NCBI RefSeq assembly: GCF_014644295.1
Contig: NZ_BMKK01000001.1
Location: 434,001-498,000 of the forward strand
Length of the DNA stretch: 64,000 nucleotides
DNA from: Emticicia aquatilis
GTDB lineage: Bacteria > Bacteroidota > Bacteroidia > Cytophagales > Spirosomataceae
Direction of reading: 5' to 3'
Below, in pieces: positions 17,761 through 27,373 of the stretch (position 1 is its first letter; every line of letters begins with the position of its first letter). The position numbers were made by a program, and so were the translations under genes. The notes under the pieces were generated by a model that saw nothing but the letters and a program-made list of their open reading frames with translations, ran no database searches and was not told where the DNA came from.

Positions 17761-19575
17761 ATGTCTGAAATAACATTTGATTATAAATCTGTGCTTCCAC
17801 AACTTCCCGAAGAACCGGGGGTTTATCGCTATTTTGATGAAACTGGCGAAGTAATTTATGTTGGAAAAGCTAAAAATCTAAAAAATCGGGTAAGTAGTTA
17901 TTTTTATAACTTCAATAGGCATGACCGCAAAACTCGTCGTTTGGTAATAAATATTCGTAAACTTGAGTTTACCATCGTTCCGACCGAATACGATGCCCTT
18001 TTGCTTGAAAACACGCTCATAAAAAAATATCAACCTCGCTTTAATATCTTACTGCGAGACGATAAAATGTACCCGTATGTGTGCGTAACCAACGAGCGTT
18101 TCCCGAGAGTTATTACCACTCGCCGCATGGAAGATAAAAGTAAAGGCAAACTTTACGGGCCATTTGTTAATTCAAAAGCCATGTATGCCCTGCTCGAAAT
18201 GTTCAGCCAACTTTATACGATTCGGACATGTATTCTGAATCTTTCGGAAGAAAATGTAGCAGCAAAAAAATATAAAATTTGTTTAGAATACCACATCGGC
18301 AACTGTAAAGGGCCGTGCGAAAATCGCCAGCCAGAGGAAGAATACAACAAAGAAATTGAGCAGGTACACCATATTCTGAAAGGTAATATTGCTCCTGCTA
18401 AACAATATTTTGCACAAAAAATGCAAGAATCGGCAGCTAAATTGGCTTTTGAAGAAGCACATCAGTTTAAGCTAAAACTGGATTTTCTCCAAAATTACCA
18501 AAGCAAAGCCACGGTTGTCAATCCAGCCATTAAAGACTTGGATGTTTTCAGTATTGTTTCTGATGAAAGTTCAGCTTATATCAATTATCTGAAAGTCATT
18601 AACGGAACAATTACTCAAAGCCAAACGCTGGAAGTAAAGAAAAAGCTCGATGAAACCGAAGACGAAATTCTGACGATGTTGATTGTGGAACTTCGCCAAA
18701 AATATGAGAGTGAATCGAAGGAAATTGTGACGAATATTCCACTCGAAATTGACATGAAAGCCGAAATTGCCGTTCCACAAATCGGCGATAAACGGAAGTT
18801 AATGGAAATGTCGCTCAAAAACGTGATGTATTTTCAGCGTGAAAAAGCCGAGCGAGAAGCGATTGCTGCCAGTGGAGCAACCAACAAACGTGACCGTGTG
18901 CTGGTAAAGTTGAAGCAAGATTTACAATTAAAAAATCTGCCTCGCCACATCGAGTGTTTCGATAACTCGAATATTCAAGGCACAAACCCAGTTTCGGCAA
19001 TGGTTTGCTTTATCAACGGGCAGCCTTCGGTGAGAGATTACCGCCACTACATTCCAAAAACGGTTGAAGGGCCAAACGACTTTGCAACCATGAAAGAGGT
19101 TGTAGGCCGTCGATATAGTCGTTTACTGGAAGAAAAAGCCGAATTACCCGATTTGATTATTATTGATGGTGGGAAGGGACAACTTTCGGCAGCATGCGAT
19201 GCCCTCAAAGAAATCGGACTTTACGGCCAAATTCCAATCATTGGCATTGCGAAGCGTTTGGAAGAAATTTATTTCCCTGAAGATACGCTACCGCTTTACA
19301 TTGATAAAAAATCAGAGTCTCTGAAACTCATTCAGCGTTGTCGAGATGAAGCTCACCGTTTCGGAATCACGCATCACCGTGACCGCCGAAGCAAAAATTT
19401 CTTGATTAGTAGCCTCGAAAGTGCAGATGGAATTGGGAAACTGACTGCCACAAAAGTTTTGAAACAATACAAGACTATTTCTAATATTAAGAATGCTCCA
19501 GAAGAAGAACTAATAAAATTAATCGGAAAAGATAAAACCCACCGAATTAAGGAGTTTTTGGAGAAAGAAAGTTAA
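17761..19575 (+). CDS. uvrC: Excinuclease ABC subunit C
   Basis: 604 aa, full length. N-terminal GIY-YIG nuclease (PGVYRYFDETGEVIYVGKAK, about 17-36), Cys-containing region CLEYHIGNCKGPCENRQP near 175-195, UVR motif about 205-240, RNase H-like C-terminal nuclease (IECFDNSNIQGTNPVSAMV, LIIIDGGKGQLSAA) and C-terminal helix-hairpin-helix (ESADGIGKLTATKVLKQYKT). UvrC makes the dual incisions in nucleotide excision repair after UvrAB damage recognition. Single gene with its own terminator, flanked by genes unrelated to repair. Confidence 0.98.
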   Translation: MSEITFDYKSVLPQLPEEPGVYRYFDETGEVIYVGKAKNLKNRVSSYFYNFNRHDRKTRRLVINIRKLEFTIVPTEYDALLLENTLIKKYQPRFNILLRDDKMYPYVCVTNERFPRVITTRRMEDKSKGKLYGPFVNSKAMYALLEMFSQLYTIRTCILNLSEENVAAKKYKICLEYHIGNCKGPCENRQPEEEYNKEIEQVHHILKGNIAPAKQYFAQKMQESAAKLAFEEAHQFKLKLDFLQNYQSKATVVNPAIKDLDVFSIVSDESSAYINYLKVINGTITQSQTLEVKKKLDETEDEILTMLIVELRQKYESESKEIVTNIPLEIDMKAEIAVPQIGDKRKLMEMSLKNVMYFQREKAEREAIAASGATNKRDRVLVKLKQDLQLKNLPRHIECFDNSNIQGTNPVSAMVCFINGQPSVRDYRHYIPKTVEGPNDFATMKEVVGRRYSRLLEEKAELPDLIIIDGGKGQLSAACDALKEIGLYGQIPIIGIAKRLEEIYFPEDTLPLYIDKKSESLKLIQRCRDEAHRFGITHHRDRRSKNFLISSLESADGIGKLTATKVLKQYKTISNIKNAPEEELIKLIGKDKTHRIKEFLEKES

Positions 19576-19581
19576 GAAACT

Positions 19582-19624
19582 AACCAGTAAGGATAGCAAA
19601 GATTCATCGCTATTCTTACTGGTT
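19582..19624. terminator. Bidirectional terminator after uvrC
   Basis: 16-bp stem (19582-19597 with 19609-19624, one G-U pair), 11-nt loop, between convergent uvrC and the esterase-like gene. Confidence 0.85.
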
Positions 19625-19630
19625 TTGATT

Positions 19631-21916
19631 TTATTTCATGATTACAATATTCTTCGTTTCGACAAACACTCCATGAGTCAGTTTCACGATGTATCTGCCC
19701 GGCCCTAAATTCGATAAATCTACCACTCGACGTTCGGTTAGATTTGGAATTGGGCTTGAATAAATAAATCGCCCTCTACTATCATAAATTGTCAACGTAA
19801 AATCTTCAATATTTTCTTTTGCTTCGAGTGTAACTATACCATTGGTCGTTGGATTCGGATAAATAATAATACCCGATAATTCGGTATTTGGCACAAACGA
19901 ATATGCTCCCGAAAGGTTAGAACGGCAGGTAAGAGTTTTGTTAGAAACCGTGAAGTTTCGGAGTGCAGTAACGGTTATAAAACTTGGTGCATTAATCTTG
20001 ATAAATGCTGTTTTATTGGCAGATGTACCGCCATCTTGCTTCCATTCATAGGCTAAATCGGTTACCTCAGTTTTCTGCTTAGCCTGTAATGTATAGGGGC
20101 CTACTTGTATTATTTCGGGAGTTTCGGGGCGTGGCTTAATAGCAAAAATTGCAGGTTCAGACTCAGCAGAAAAACAACCATTTTCATCTTTCTGACGCAC
20201 AGTAACTCGATAATCTCCTGCCGTACGAAGCGTAATGACAGGAGCGGTTTCGTTAGTACTCCAAACACTCTCTTTCAAACTTGTTGAAGCCAATGTAATA
20301 GGATTTCCTTCACAAACTGCAATATCACTTTGATATATTACAGGTTTTCCTGGCAATGGGAGCGTTTGGGCCTGTATAATATTTGATTCTGGCGATGCAC
20401 AACCCAAAGCACTAATACCACGCACACTATATGAGCCTGCATTTTTTACGGTGATTTGCTTTTGGGTTTCGCCAGTATTCCACACAAATGAAGCATAGTC
20501 TGGTGTATCTGTCAATAAATCGGTACTTGTCCCTTCACAGAATAGTGGACTTTTCTTGGCATAAGCGAAGGGCTTAACGGTTGGAAACACCTTCTTTACA
20601 TCAATGGTCGAAGTAAAGAAATAATTACCAGTTTGGTCTCTTACGATACTACTATACGAACCTGTAGATGCCACAAGATTGGGCGAAGTAGTATTATTCG
20701 ACCACCTTTGCGAACTATATGCAGTAGGCAAACTCAAAGTTACTTTATCATTAACTTGGCAAGAAGCATTCAAAGCGATAATTGGCGAAGCTAAAAACGG
20801 TACTGATTTACTAAAAAAACTTGTACTCATTTTTACATCCCAAGCTTTTGCCAAATCAGTAATTCCTGAATCGGTAAAGTGTACCCCCTCAGGACGAGGA
20901 TTTTGAATTGAATCAGTGTATGGCCCTTCAAAAATATAATCGGCTGGATTAATAAGGCTATTTTGAGCTTTTATCACCGTAGGGTAAAGCTGATTAGTTT
21001 TGAACAAAGAGGTTCGAGTAATCATCCAACTTATTTTTTTTCCAGATTCTGCACGGCTTTTGTCTATGACCCTTTTGAGAGCTGTTGCATAATAATCTTG
21101 AGTTGTATTGAGTTCGGCCTCGGCTTCGCCTTGGTCCCATAAAACCGAGCGTAAACCTAACTGAGAAATATAATATTGTAGCGAAATTCGTAAATATGAG
21201 TATGGTGTTTCACGAGGGAATGTAAATTGAAAAAATGGGTGTTTGGTTGCCACGCCAATCGAACTACTATACCAGTTTTCGATGCTTGAACCTTCGTAAG
21301 CTGCATTAAAAAATAAAATAGGCACATTTAAGCGTTTGGCCAGTAAATCTCCCAATTCTCCCCAACACCAAGTTCCTTGCCCACGTGGAGCAATAGATGA
21401 TGTGCGTTCGATGTGCGAGAAACTCTGAAAAGGTGGTATTTCATCTAAAAAATCAAGTTTCTGATAATCAAAGCAGTTTACACGGTCATCAACTGAAGCT
21501 TTTTCGCCAAAGTTTCGTTTGCCTTCGGCATTTGATTGTCCAGCAATCAAAAAGACTTCTCCAATACCTACTTTCTCAACAGCAGACTGTGCTACAACTG
21601 CTCCGTTTTTCCAGCCTCTTACTTGTAGTTGATACCAACCACCAGTACCTTTTATTGAGCCTACAAATGAACCATTCTGTGGTTTGTCAGTTACGGTAGC
21701 CCAATCAGTAGCAACACCCTGCCCTACTTTTACAGGAACAAGTCTTGCCTCGACTTTCTCGATGGCATCTTCATAAATACCCGATATGTAGATACTCGAA
21801 GTATTGTTGTTATCTCTCTGAAAAACACTTCTTGTTAGTGGCAGATTAATCGTAATTTGGGCAAATCCAGCAATGTTGACAAATAATAGGAAAAAAAACA
21901 AAACAAGGTTTCGCAT
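19631..21916 (-). CDS. Sialate O-acetylesterase-like (SASA) exoprotein with T9SS tail
   Basis: 761 aa from the ATG at 21916, which gives a clean signal peptide (MRNLVLFFFLLFVNIAGFAQ); a TTG 36 bases upstream is less likely. After a beta-rich N-terminal domain comes a SASA/SGNH esterase domain: GQSNAEG (nucleophile Ser, near residue 128), WDQGEAEAE (block with Glu where Asp or Glu is usual) and RPEGVHFTDSG (catalytic His). Several Ig-like segments with Cys and STNET-like motifs follow, then a T9SS sorting tail (IIYPNPTTNGIVTLEA ... GRYIVKLTHG). Likely deacetylates acetylated glycans outside the cell; the sugar substrate is not determinable here. Confidence 0.85.
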   Translation of the reverse strand: MRNLVLFFFLLFVNIAGFAQITINLPLTRSVFQRDNNNTSSIYISGIYEDAIEKVEARLVPVKVGQGVATDWATVTDKPQNGSFVGSIKGTGGWYQLQVRGWKNGAVVAQSAVEKVGIGEVFLIAGQSNAEGKRNFGEKASVDDRVNCFDYQKLDFLDEIPPFQSFSHIERTSSIAPRGQGTWCWGELGDLLAKRLNVPILFFNAAYEGSSIENWYSSSIGVATKHPFFQFTFPRETPYSYLRISLQYYISQLGLRSVLWDQGEAEAELNTTQDYYATALKRVIDKSRAESGKKISWMITRTSLFKTNQLYPTVIKAQNSLINPADYIFEGPYTDSIQNPRPEGVHFTDSGITDLAKAWDVKMSTSFFSKSVPFLASPIIALNASCQVNDKVTLSLPTAYSSQRWSNNTTSPNLVASTGSYSSIVRDQTGNYFFTSTIDVKKVFPTVKPFAYAKKSPLFCEGTSTDLLTDTPDYASFVWNTGETQKQITVKNAGSYSVRGISALGCASPESNIIQAQTLPLPGKPVIYQSDIAVCEGNPITLASTSLKESVWSTNETAPVITLRTAGDYRVTVRQKDENGCFSAESEPAIFAIKPRPETPEIIQVGPYTLQAKQKTEVTDLAYEWKQDGGTSANKTAFIKINAPSFITVTALRNFTVSNKTLTCRSNLSGAYSFVPNTELSGIIIYPNPTTNGIVTLEAKENIEDFTLTIYDSRGRFIYSSPIPNLTERRVVDLSNLGPGRYIVKLTHGVFVETKNIVIMK

Positions 21917-22025
21917 CAGTAAATACTGTATTTCGTTAAAAAATGACCGCAAATATACTCAAAAACTTAAAATTTTCTTTAATTTCTTAACCTTAATCTA
22001 AGTTTCCCAATCATTTTTTAATCTC

Positions 22026-23096
22026 TTAGCTTTTCTCACTCAACCATTTTTTCACTTTTATCTCCCAATCTGCTTGTCCTTGTCGATAAATACTATGGTT
22101 CGATTCGCTATCGTATTGCTTTTGTAATTGATTCATTTCTCGATACGATTCCAAATATTCGTACTGAATCATGCTATTGAGGTCAATAATTAAATCGGCT
22201 TGCATCGCCGAAATTTTCTTCTTAAACCGCTCCGTGACAACTTTGGCAATATCAAAATGAAGTTGTTCGTGTGCAAGAGCGTAATCGCTCAAAGCGTTTG
22301 GCTGAACCCACGACATTCCTCGCACCATATAGGTTTTGGTCGAAATTTTAGCCACAATGTAATTATCAATGACTTGAAAACTTGCTCCATAAGCAAAATT
22401 GGCAAAGATGGCTGCTCCGTAGCGAGTATTGGTTGGTTTCCCTCTGAAATCATCCCAGTTTATTTTTCGGGTGTGGTAATAAATCGTGTCATTATCGTTT
22501 GCATCATTTTCGGGCAAAAAGATAATCTTCACACCCTTGATGAGTGCTTCGTGTTTACTGCCATTGAGCGTAAGCCACTTATCGAAATATTCAACCGATT
22601 TACCAAAGATAGAACCCAAAATTGATTCGTATCTGCTGTTGGACATTTGAGGGTCAGAACGAATAAACGAAGTGCCTATGGTTGTTTCGGTAAGGAAAAC
22701 GGTGTCTTTTTTACCGATTCGGTCAAAGGCAACTTTTAATTGGACTTGGCCCGAAAAATTTCCGTTTGGTAGCTTCGATTCGCTTATTTTAAAATCAAGA
22801 ATTCGGTATCTAAGCAGCAGTGGGGTTTCTTTATTGGATAATGATTGCGAAAGAAATTTCTTGATAGCAGTTTCGATTCCTGTTTTAAAATTAATGGGTT
22901 CTTTCTGGGAAGTAGAGATAAAGGCTTGGCCGATATTTTCTCGTTGTAAGCGAGCATCGGTGACATCTACAATGCTAAAACTTGGAGAAAAGCTTAATTT
23001 TTCGGGGCTGAGCATCAGTAGTTTTTGAGAATATGCTTCCAGTCCCAAAATCAACATTAAGCACAAAATCTTGATTGTTCTCATTGAATTATTCAC
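22026..23096 (-). CDS. Exported DUF922-like protein with HExxH motif
   Basis: 356 aa. Signal peptide in the first about 25 residues (the second Met, MRTIKILCLMLILG, could be the true start). The C-terminal half contains IYYHTRKINWDDFRGKP, a DUF922-type entry motif, and AHEQLHFDIAKV, an HExxH zinc-protease-like motif, both typical of DUF922 secreted putative peptidases. The N-terminal about 190 residues are of unknown type. A 9-base gap separates it from the DUF6029 gene upstream, so DUF922-DUF6029-TlpA look co-transcribed. Confidence 0.7.
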   Translation of the reverse strand: MNNSMRTIKILCLMLILGLEAYSQKLLMLSPEKLSFSPSFSIVDVTDARLQRENIGQAFISTSQKEPINFKTGIETAIKKFLSQSLSNKETPLLLRYRILDFKISESKLPNGNFSGQVQLKVAFDRIGKKDTVFLTETTIGTSFIRSDPQMSNSRYESILGSIFGKSVEYFDKWLTLNGSKHEALIKGVKIIFLPENDANDNDTIYYHTRKINWDDFRGKPTNTRYGAAIFANFAYGASFQVIDNYIVAKISTKTYMVRGMSWVQPNALSDYALAHEQLHFDIAKVVTERFKKKISAMQADLIIDLNSMIQYEYLESYREMNQLQKQYDSESNHSIYRQGQADWEIKVKKWLSEKS

Positions 23097-23105
23097 GTTT
23101 CTCTA

Positions 23106-24686
23106 TCAAAAACTACTCGTAAGCGATGCACTAAAGCCCGTGTAAGCAGGCATAAGCCGACAAATACCGCCAACACACAACAGACCTTCTCGCTGACGAC
23201 CATAACCTACTGATAATCGGTGCGATTTATAGCTAAAAGCCGAACCAATATTTGGGTAGTGCGTTACTTTCTCAAAACTAAAGTTTCGATAGTTGATTTC
23301 ATCAGAAATATAGAAAAAATATTTTGGTGAAACACTGTATTCAATCAAACTCATAGCCCAGTTTCCTTTATCTTGTTTGGTAGCGAGATGCTGTAATTCA
23401 AAGCGTAAAGCTCTCTTTTTCAAGAACTTGTATGTCGCATCAAAAATAAACGTATAAGATTTTACCATTTCTTGGTAAGTTCCCAAAATCTGACCTTTGT
23501 TATAATTGAGATAGACAAAAACCATATTGGTTTTAAATTTCTTCGACCATTTTTTCTCGAATTCGATATTCAAATCTCGGTAATATTTTTCTTTCCCAAT
23601 CTCAAAAAAATTACTCTTATAACCTTCTTCTCCTTCGATTGTTTTTTTGTTGAGGGCATTTAGTGCCGCAAAATTACTCGTGATAGTAGTTGTTTCGTTG
23701 GGTGAGTAAACCACGTCAATTTGTCCACCTACTTCACCCATCACTTGTGAGGCGTACGGATAGAGCGTCAGGAGTCGATAAGAATGTTGTTTGGTGGTGG
23801 CAGGAATAAAACTTAGTAGTGCATTATTGAGGGTTTCGGAGCGTTGGCTGCGAAAGTCGAAGTTTTCAATGCGTTTAAGATTTAAAGCCAGTGAAAGTTT
23901 TTCAAAATCAAGATTACTACTCAGCAACAACCCCGAACCTCGGCGGGTAATGTATCGGTTAGCGGGTGTGGCATCAGCCGATTTCGTGATGTATTCGGTA
24001 GAAAAACTAAAATTATTTCTTTGAAAATTTAGCCTACCTCCCACTGCCCAAACATTGGGTTTGACGCTGGTCAGAATACCGTCATAAGGTTCATTTTTAT
24101 TCACAAAACTTAGGCCTCCGCTCCATTGATTGCTGGCCGAATCTTTACTTAATCTAAAATCATTGTCCAGCCCAATGACTACCCCATCGGCGTGTTTGAA
24201 GCCCAATCGTTGCTTTCCTCCTATCAGTTTTACGGTATAATTTTTAGTTGGATTTGTCTTTAGCTGAAAACCATCGAGCGAAGTATCCATACCCAAAAAG
24301 CGTTGTTCTTGTGTGCGAAGTATCATTCCGCTGCCAAATTGCTCATAAAAATTACCAATCGTTGCCGTAATCTTATCATTTTGGTAAGTAATAAATTTAT
24401 TAACCAAGCCTCGGCCTTCTAAATTATACGGATAGCCCAACAATGGCGGAAGGTATGCCTCATATCTTACACCTGCTCTAAACTTTCGATACTGACCTTG
24501 TAGTGTGAGATAATTATTTGAAGCGATTTTAGATTCTAATTGCTCATATATCAAAGAATTGTCATTGATATATCGCTGAAAATCAGATTGAAAACTGCCA
24601 GAAAATGACTGGCCAAAAGCCCCCTCCACCCCCAACAGGGGAGTTAAAATATAGCATATTAAGCAAGCTTTAATAATATTTCTCAT
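23106..24686 (-). CDS. DUF6029 family outer-membrane-type protein
   Basis: 526 aa. N-terminal signal peptide to about residue 25; the rest is beta-strand-rich with alternating aromatic residues and a terminal Phe (ASLTSSF), as in outer-membrane barrels. It carries the DUF6029 pattern (FSGSFQSDFQRYINDN, NFYEQFGSGMILRTQEQR, MDTSLDGFQLK). Function unknown. The ATG overlaps the upstream TlpA-like gene's stop by four bases. Unusually, part of the signal peptide (TPLLGVEGAF) is encoded by a GC-rich interspersed repeat at 24617-24650. Confidence 0.8.
   Translation of the reverse strand: MRNIIKACLICYILTPLLGVEGAFGQSFSGSFQSDFQRYINDNSLIYEQLESKIASNNYLTLQGQYRKFRAGVRYEAYLPPLLGYPYNLEGRGLVNKFITYQNDKITATIGNFYEQFGSGMILRTQEQRFLGMDTSLDGFQLKTNPTKNYTVKLIGGKQRLGFKHADGVVIGLDNDFRLSKDSASNQWSGGLSFVNKNEPYDGILTSVKPNVWAVGGRLNFQRNNFSFSTEYITKSADATPANRYITRRGSGLLLSSNLDFEKLSLALNLKRIENFDFRSQRSETLNNALLSFIPATTKQHSYRLLTLYPYASQVMGEVGGQIDVVYSPNETTTITSNFAALNALNKKTIEGEEGYKSNFFEIGKEKYYRDLNIEFEKKWSKKFKTNMVFVYLNYNKGQILGTYQEMVKSYTFIFDATYKFLKKRALRFELQHLATKQDKGNWAMSLIEYSVSPKYFFYISDEINYRNFSFEKVTHYPNIGSAFSYKSHRLSVGYGRQREGLLCVGGICRLMPAYTGFSASLTSSF
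24617..24650. repeat. GC-rich interspersed repeat inside the DUF6029 signal-peptide region
   Basis: On the minus strand it reads ACTCCCCTGTTGGGGGTGG then a G-rich run. It belongs to the same family as 7421-7446 (ACTCCCCTTTAGGGGATGGG on the minus strand). Here it lies in frame within a signal peptide. Confidence 0.55.
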
Positions 24687-25180
24687 TTGATTTTTCGGAT
24701 GGCTTCGATGTAGGCTTCTTCATCGCCCGAGGCGTAAGAAGTATGCTGATAAATTATTTTCCCTTTAGCATCCAATACAAATGTATGCGGTACATTCAGC
24801 ACATTCATAGCTCGTTGTAAATCACCATTTTCATCTAAATACACCTCAAATTTCCACTTTTTACTATTTACGAGCGTCGGCACACGGCCTTTACTACGGC
24901 TATCATCCACCGAAATTGCTATAAATCGTACTTTTTTTTCGGCTTGCCAATCGGCTAAATTTTCGTTGATAGCGTTCATTTCTTGCAAACAAGGCTTGCA
25001 CCAAGTAGCCCAAAAACTAATGATTGTTGGCTGAGAACTTTCGCCGAGTTGTTTGGTAGAAAAACTCAGACCTTGTAAATCTTTGATTGAAACATCGGGT
25101 AGGGATTTCTGAGCCGAAAGCTTCAACGAAACTAAAAGCAGAAAAAAGAGCAATTGATTAACACGAACGAAAGCAAGCAT
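24683..25180 (-). CDS. TlpA-like thioredoxin family protein
   Basis: 165 aa with an N-terminal signal sequence (about 1-24, ...LKLSAQ) and one thioredoxin fold. Active site FWATWCKPCLQEM (CxxC near residue 61-64), cis-Pro in VPHTFVLDAKG. It is a periplasmic TlpA/ResA-type thiol-disulfide oxidoreductase. The stop overlaps the DUF6029 start by four bases, and an Omp28-like lipoprotein that also has a CxxC is divergent and about 96 bases away. Likely acts in disulfide handling of envelope proteins; the specific client is inference. Confidence 0.92.
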   Translation of the reverse strand: MLAFVRVNQLLFFLLLVSLKLSAQKSLPDVSIKDLQGLSFSTKQLGESSQPTIISFWATWCKPCLQEMNAINENLADWQAEKKVRFIAISVDDSRSKGRVPTLVNSKKWKFEVYLDENGDLQRAMNVLNVPHTFVLDAKGKIIYQHTSYASGDEEAYIEAIRKIK

Positions 25181-25276
25181 TTGATAAGCAAGTTTTTATG
25201 ATTGAGAACGCAATTCTGATGCCAAACATTGTAAGGCATGATTTTTGTAATTATTTCCGAAAAAACATACATCACG

Positions 25277-26269
25277 ATGAATAAAATACTTCTCAAGGCG
25301 ATTGTCTTTGTTTTTAGCACATTTGTGTTTTTACAATGCACCAAAGAAACCGCTTCCGAGCCAGAACCTATTGTTATTACCGAACCTGTTTCGACCGACC
25401 CAAATGTTGGTTGTACTGATGCAGCTGCTACCAATTTCAAATCAACCGCTACCGAAGATGATTGCAGCTGTAAGTATGATTATGTGAGTAGAGTTTCGAC
25501 CAAAACTCCACAAGATTTTACGAAGAAGGTTTTGATGGAAGAACATTCGGGTACTTGGTGCGGTTGGTGTCCGTTGGCTAAAGAAACTTCTAATAAGCTA
25601 ACCATAAATCCAAGAGTGATAAGCGTTGAGATTCATTACAACGATGAAATGACAGCCGATAAAGATAAGATTTTCACCCCTCTAAAAAATAAATATGGGT
25701 ATCCTGCTTGGCCTTCGGGCATGGTTAATCGTAGGAAGTCGATTGTTGGAAGCACCTATATAATTGGCGAAAGCGACTGGTCAGTAAATGTTAATGATTT
25801 ATTACAGACAGAGAAAACTGCGGCAGGAATTGCCATCGAAAGTAGTCTTAACGGCAACGATTTGACGATTTTGAGCCATGTAAAAGTACACACCGCTACC
25901 GATGAAACTTACGGTTTGGGTATCTACTTGGTTGAAGATAAAGTAGCTGGATTTCCGCAAGCAAATTATGCCAGTCGAAATTCGCTTTTCCAAAAATATG
26001 AGGCCTATAATTTGCCAACAATGATTGATAATATTCTTCATCAAAATGTAGCTCGTGATGCTATCGCACCATTGATTGGTGGCTTGAATATTCCATCGGC
26101 CACAACCAAGAATGGCAAAATTTATAAGAAATTATTTAAGATTACTCTTCCAAGTAGCATTAACGTGAAAGAAAACTGTCAAATAGTAGCATTTTTGATG
26201 AATCAGAAAACCAATGAAATTATAAACGTTCAGATTGCTCCAGTCGGCCAATTGAAAGATTGGGATTAA
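25277..26269 (+). CDS. Omp28-related outer-membrane lipoprotein
   Basis: 330 aa from the ATG at 25277. SpII signal with lipobox FLQC (Cys near residue 20). Residues about 45-70 hold a GCTD-AAxN repeat-like segment (GCTDAAATNFKSTATEDD) followed by a Cys pair. The Omp28 core follows: LMEEHSGTWCGWCPLAKE with a CxxC, then a thioredoxin-like fold and a C-terminal beta domain. Omp28 proteins of Bacteroidota are outer-membrane lipoproteins of unclear function; the CxxC near the start of the core suggests redox activity. Divergent from the TlpA-like gene. Confidence 0.85.
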   Translation: MNKILLKAIVFVFSTFVFLQCTKETASEPEPIVITEPVSTDPNVGCTDAAATNFKSTATEDDCSCKYDYVSRVSTKTPQDFTKKVLMEEHSGTWCGWCPLAKETSNKLTINPRVISVEIHYNDEMTADKDKIFTPLKNKYGYPAWPSGMVNRRKSIVGSTYIIGESDWSVNVNDLLQTEKTAAGIAIESSLNGNDLTILSHVKVHTATDETYGLGIYLVEDKVAGFPQANYASRNSLFQKYEAYNLPTMIDNILHQNVARDAIAPLIGGLNIPSATTKNGKIYKKLFKITLPSSINVKENCQIVAFLMNQKTNEIINVQIAPVGQLKDWD

Positions 26270-26343
26270 GTTTAGTCAGCAGTTTTCAGTCAACGGTCCG
26301 CAGGAAAGCAAATTTATGCTTTCTTCAATTATTCAAAAATCTT

Positions 26344-26377
26344 AAAACCTCTGTATATTTTGGTATGCAGAGGTTTT
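26344..26377 (+). terminator. Terminator after the Omp28-like gene
   Basis: 14-bp stem (26344-26357 with 26364-26377, one G-U pair), 6-nt loop and a T-run. Confidence 0.85.
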
Positions 26378-26417
26378 TTGTTAATTTAGGACTGAAAACC
26401 TTCTTTCTTAAAAGACT

Positions 26418-26837
26418 ATGGCAACCAACAAAACCACCGAAACTCAAGCCAGTATCAGTGATTTTATCAATCAAATCAACGACGAAACCAAACGCAGCGA
26501 TGCTTTTAAATTAGTAGATATTTTCAAAAAATATACTGGCTTTGAAGCTATTCTTTGGGGACCAAGTATCATTGGTTTCGGAAGTTATCATTACAAATAC
26601 GCCAGCGGACACGAGGGCGACGCTCCATTAGCAGCGTTTTCGCCACGGGCTTCGGCTATTTCGTTGTATCTTCATGTACCAGCCGAACAAAGAGAAGAGT
26701 TATTGCAAAAATTGGGTAAAACTAAATCTGGTAAAGGCTGTATTTATGTAAAAAAGCTCTCGGATATTAATCTCGATGTGCTTAATGAGCTGATTGATAT
26801 TTCGGTGAGTTCTCTCAAAAAATTATATCCGTCTTGA
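26418..26837 (+). CDS. DUF1801 domain protein
   Basis: 139 aa, no signal peptide. The motifs SISDFINQI near the start, then LWGPSIIGFGSYHYKYASG and GKGCIYVKKLSDINLDVL fit the DUF1801 (YdhG-like) family. Function unknown; the fold is small and cytoplasmic. It starts a run of four closely spaced plus-strand genes (gaps of 1, 7 and 5 bases) with a histidine phosphatase and two acetyltransferases. Confidence 0.85.
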   Translation: MATNKTTETQASISDFINQINDETKRSDAFKLVDIFKKYTGFEAILWGPSIIGFGSYHYKYASGHEGDAPLAAFSPRASAISLYLHVPAEQREELLQKLGKTKSGKGCIYVKKLSDINLDVLNELIDISVSSLKKLYPS

Positions 26838-26838
26838 A

Positions 26839-27366
26839 ATGAAAATTGGATTAGTCAGACACTTTAAAGTAAAGCATAAAGCACCAAAAAAGATACTATT
26901 AACTGCATCGGAGGTTATCGAATGGTTTTCGGGATACGATTTAGCCGATGTGGAGCATCAAACAGTAGATTTGAAAAATGTAAATTGGGAAAGGTGTTTG
27001 AGTAGTCCATTGCCGAGAGCTTTGACAACTGCAAAAACAATTTTCGATGGAGAAATTGAAGTAATTGATGAATTGAAAGAATTGGCAGTTTTTCCTTTAC
27101 TTAATACAAATTTAAAACTTCCATTTATCGTCTGGGCAATAGTGATTCGTATTAAATCTTCTTCCGAAGACGATACGCTAAAAAAATTTAGAAATACGAT
27201 TAAGACCTTTGTTGATGAACTATTATTGCAAGAAGAAAAACAAACGCTTGTAGTGAGTCATGGGTTTGTGATGATGTATTTGCAAAAAGAGTTAAAAACA
27301 AGAGGTTTTAAAGGCAAAGGTTTTGGTAACCCTGCCAATGCAAAAGTTTATATATTTGAAAAATAG
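26839..27366 (+). CDS. Histidine phosphatase family protein
   Basis: 175 aa, short for the phosphoglycerate-mutase-like superfamily. Catalytic RH near the start (MKIGLVRHFKV, His8), Arg in CLSSPLPRALTTAK, and the second His in VVSHGFVMMYL near residue 138. The usual RHG is RHF here. Cytoplasmic phosphatase with unknown substrate. One base separates it from the DUF1801 gene. Confidence 0.85.
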   Translation: MKIGLVRHFKVKHKAPKKILLTASEVIEWFSGYDLADVEHQTVDLKNVNWERCLSSPLPRALTTAKTIFDGEIEVIDELKELAVFPLLNTNLKLPFIVWAIVIRIKSSSEDDTLKKFRNTIKTFVDELLLQEEKQTLVVSHGFVMMYLQKELKTRGFKGKGFGNPANAKVYIFEK

Positions 27367-27373
27367 ATACCCA

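Noticed and set aside
25132..25440. 102-aa minus-strand ORF across the TlpA/Omp28 intergenic region
   Set aside because: Overlaps both genes in a shadow frame and lacks any protein-like pattern.
26275..26300. Short CAGTCAACGGTCCGC sequence after the Omp28 gene
   Set aside because: Looks like a fragment of an intergenic repeat but no second full copy is in the window.
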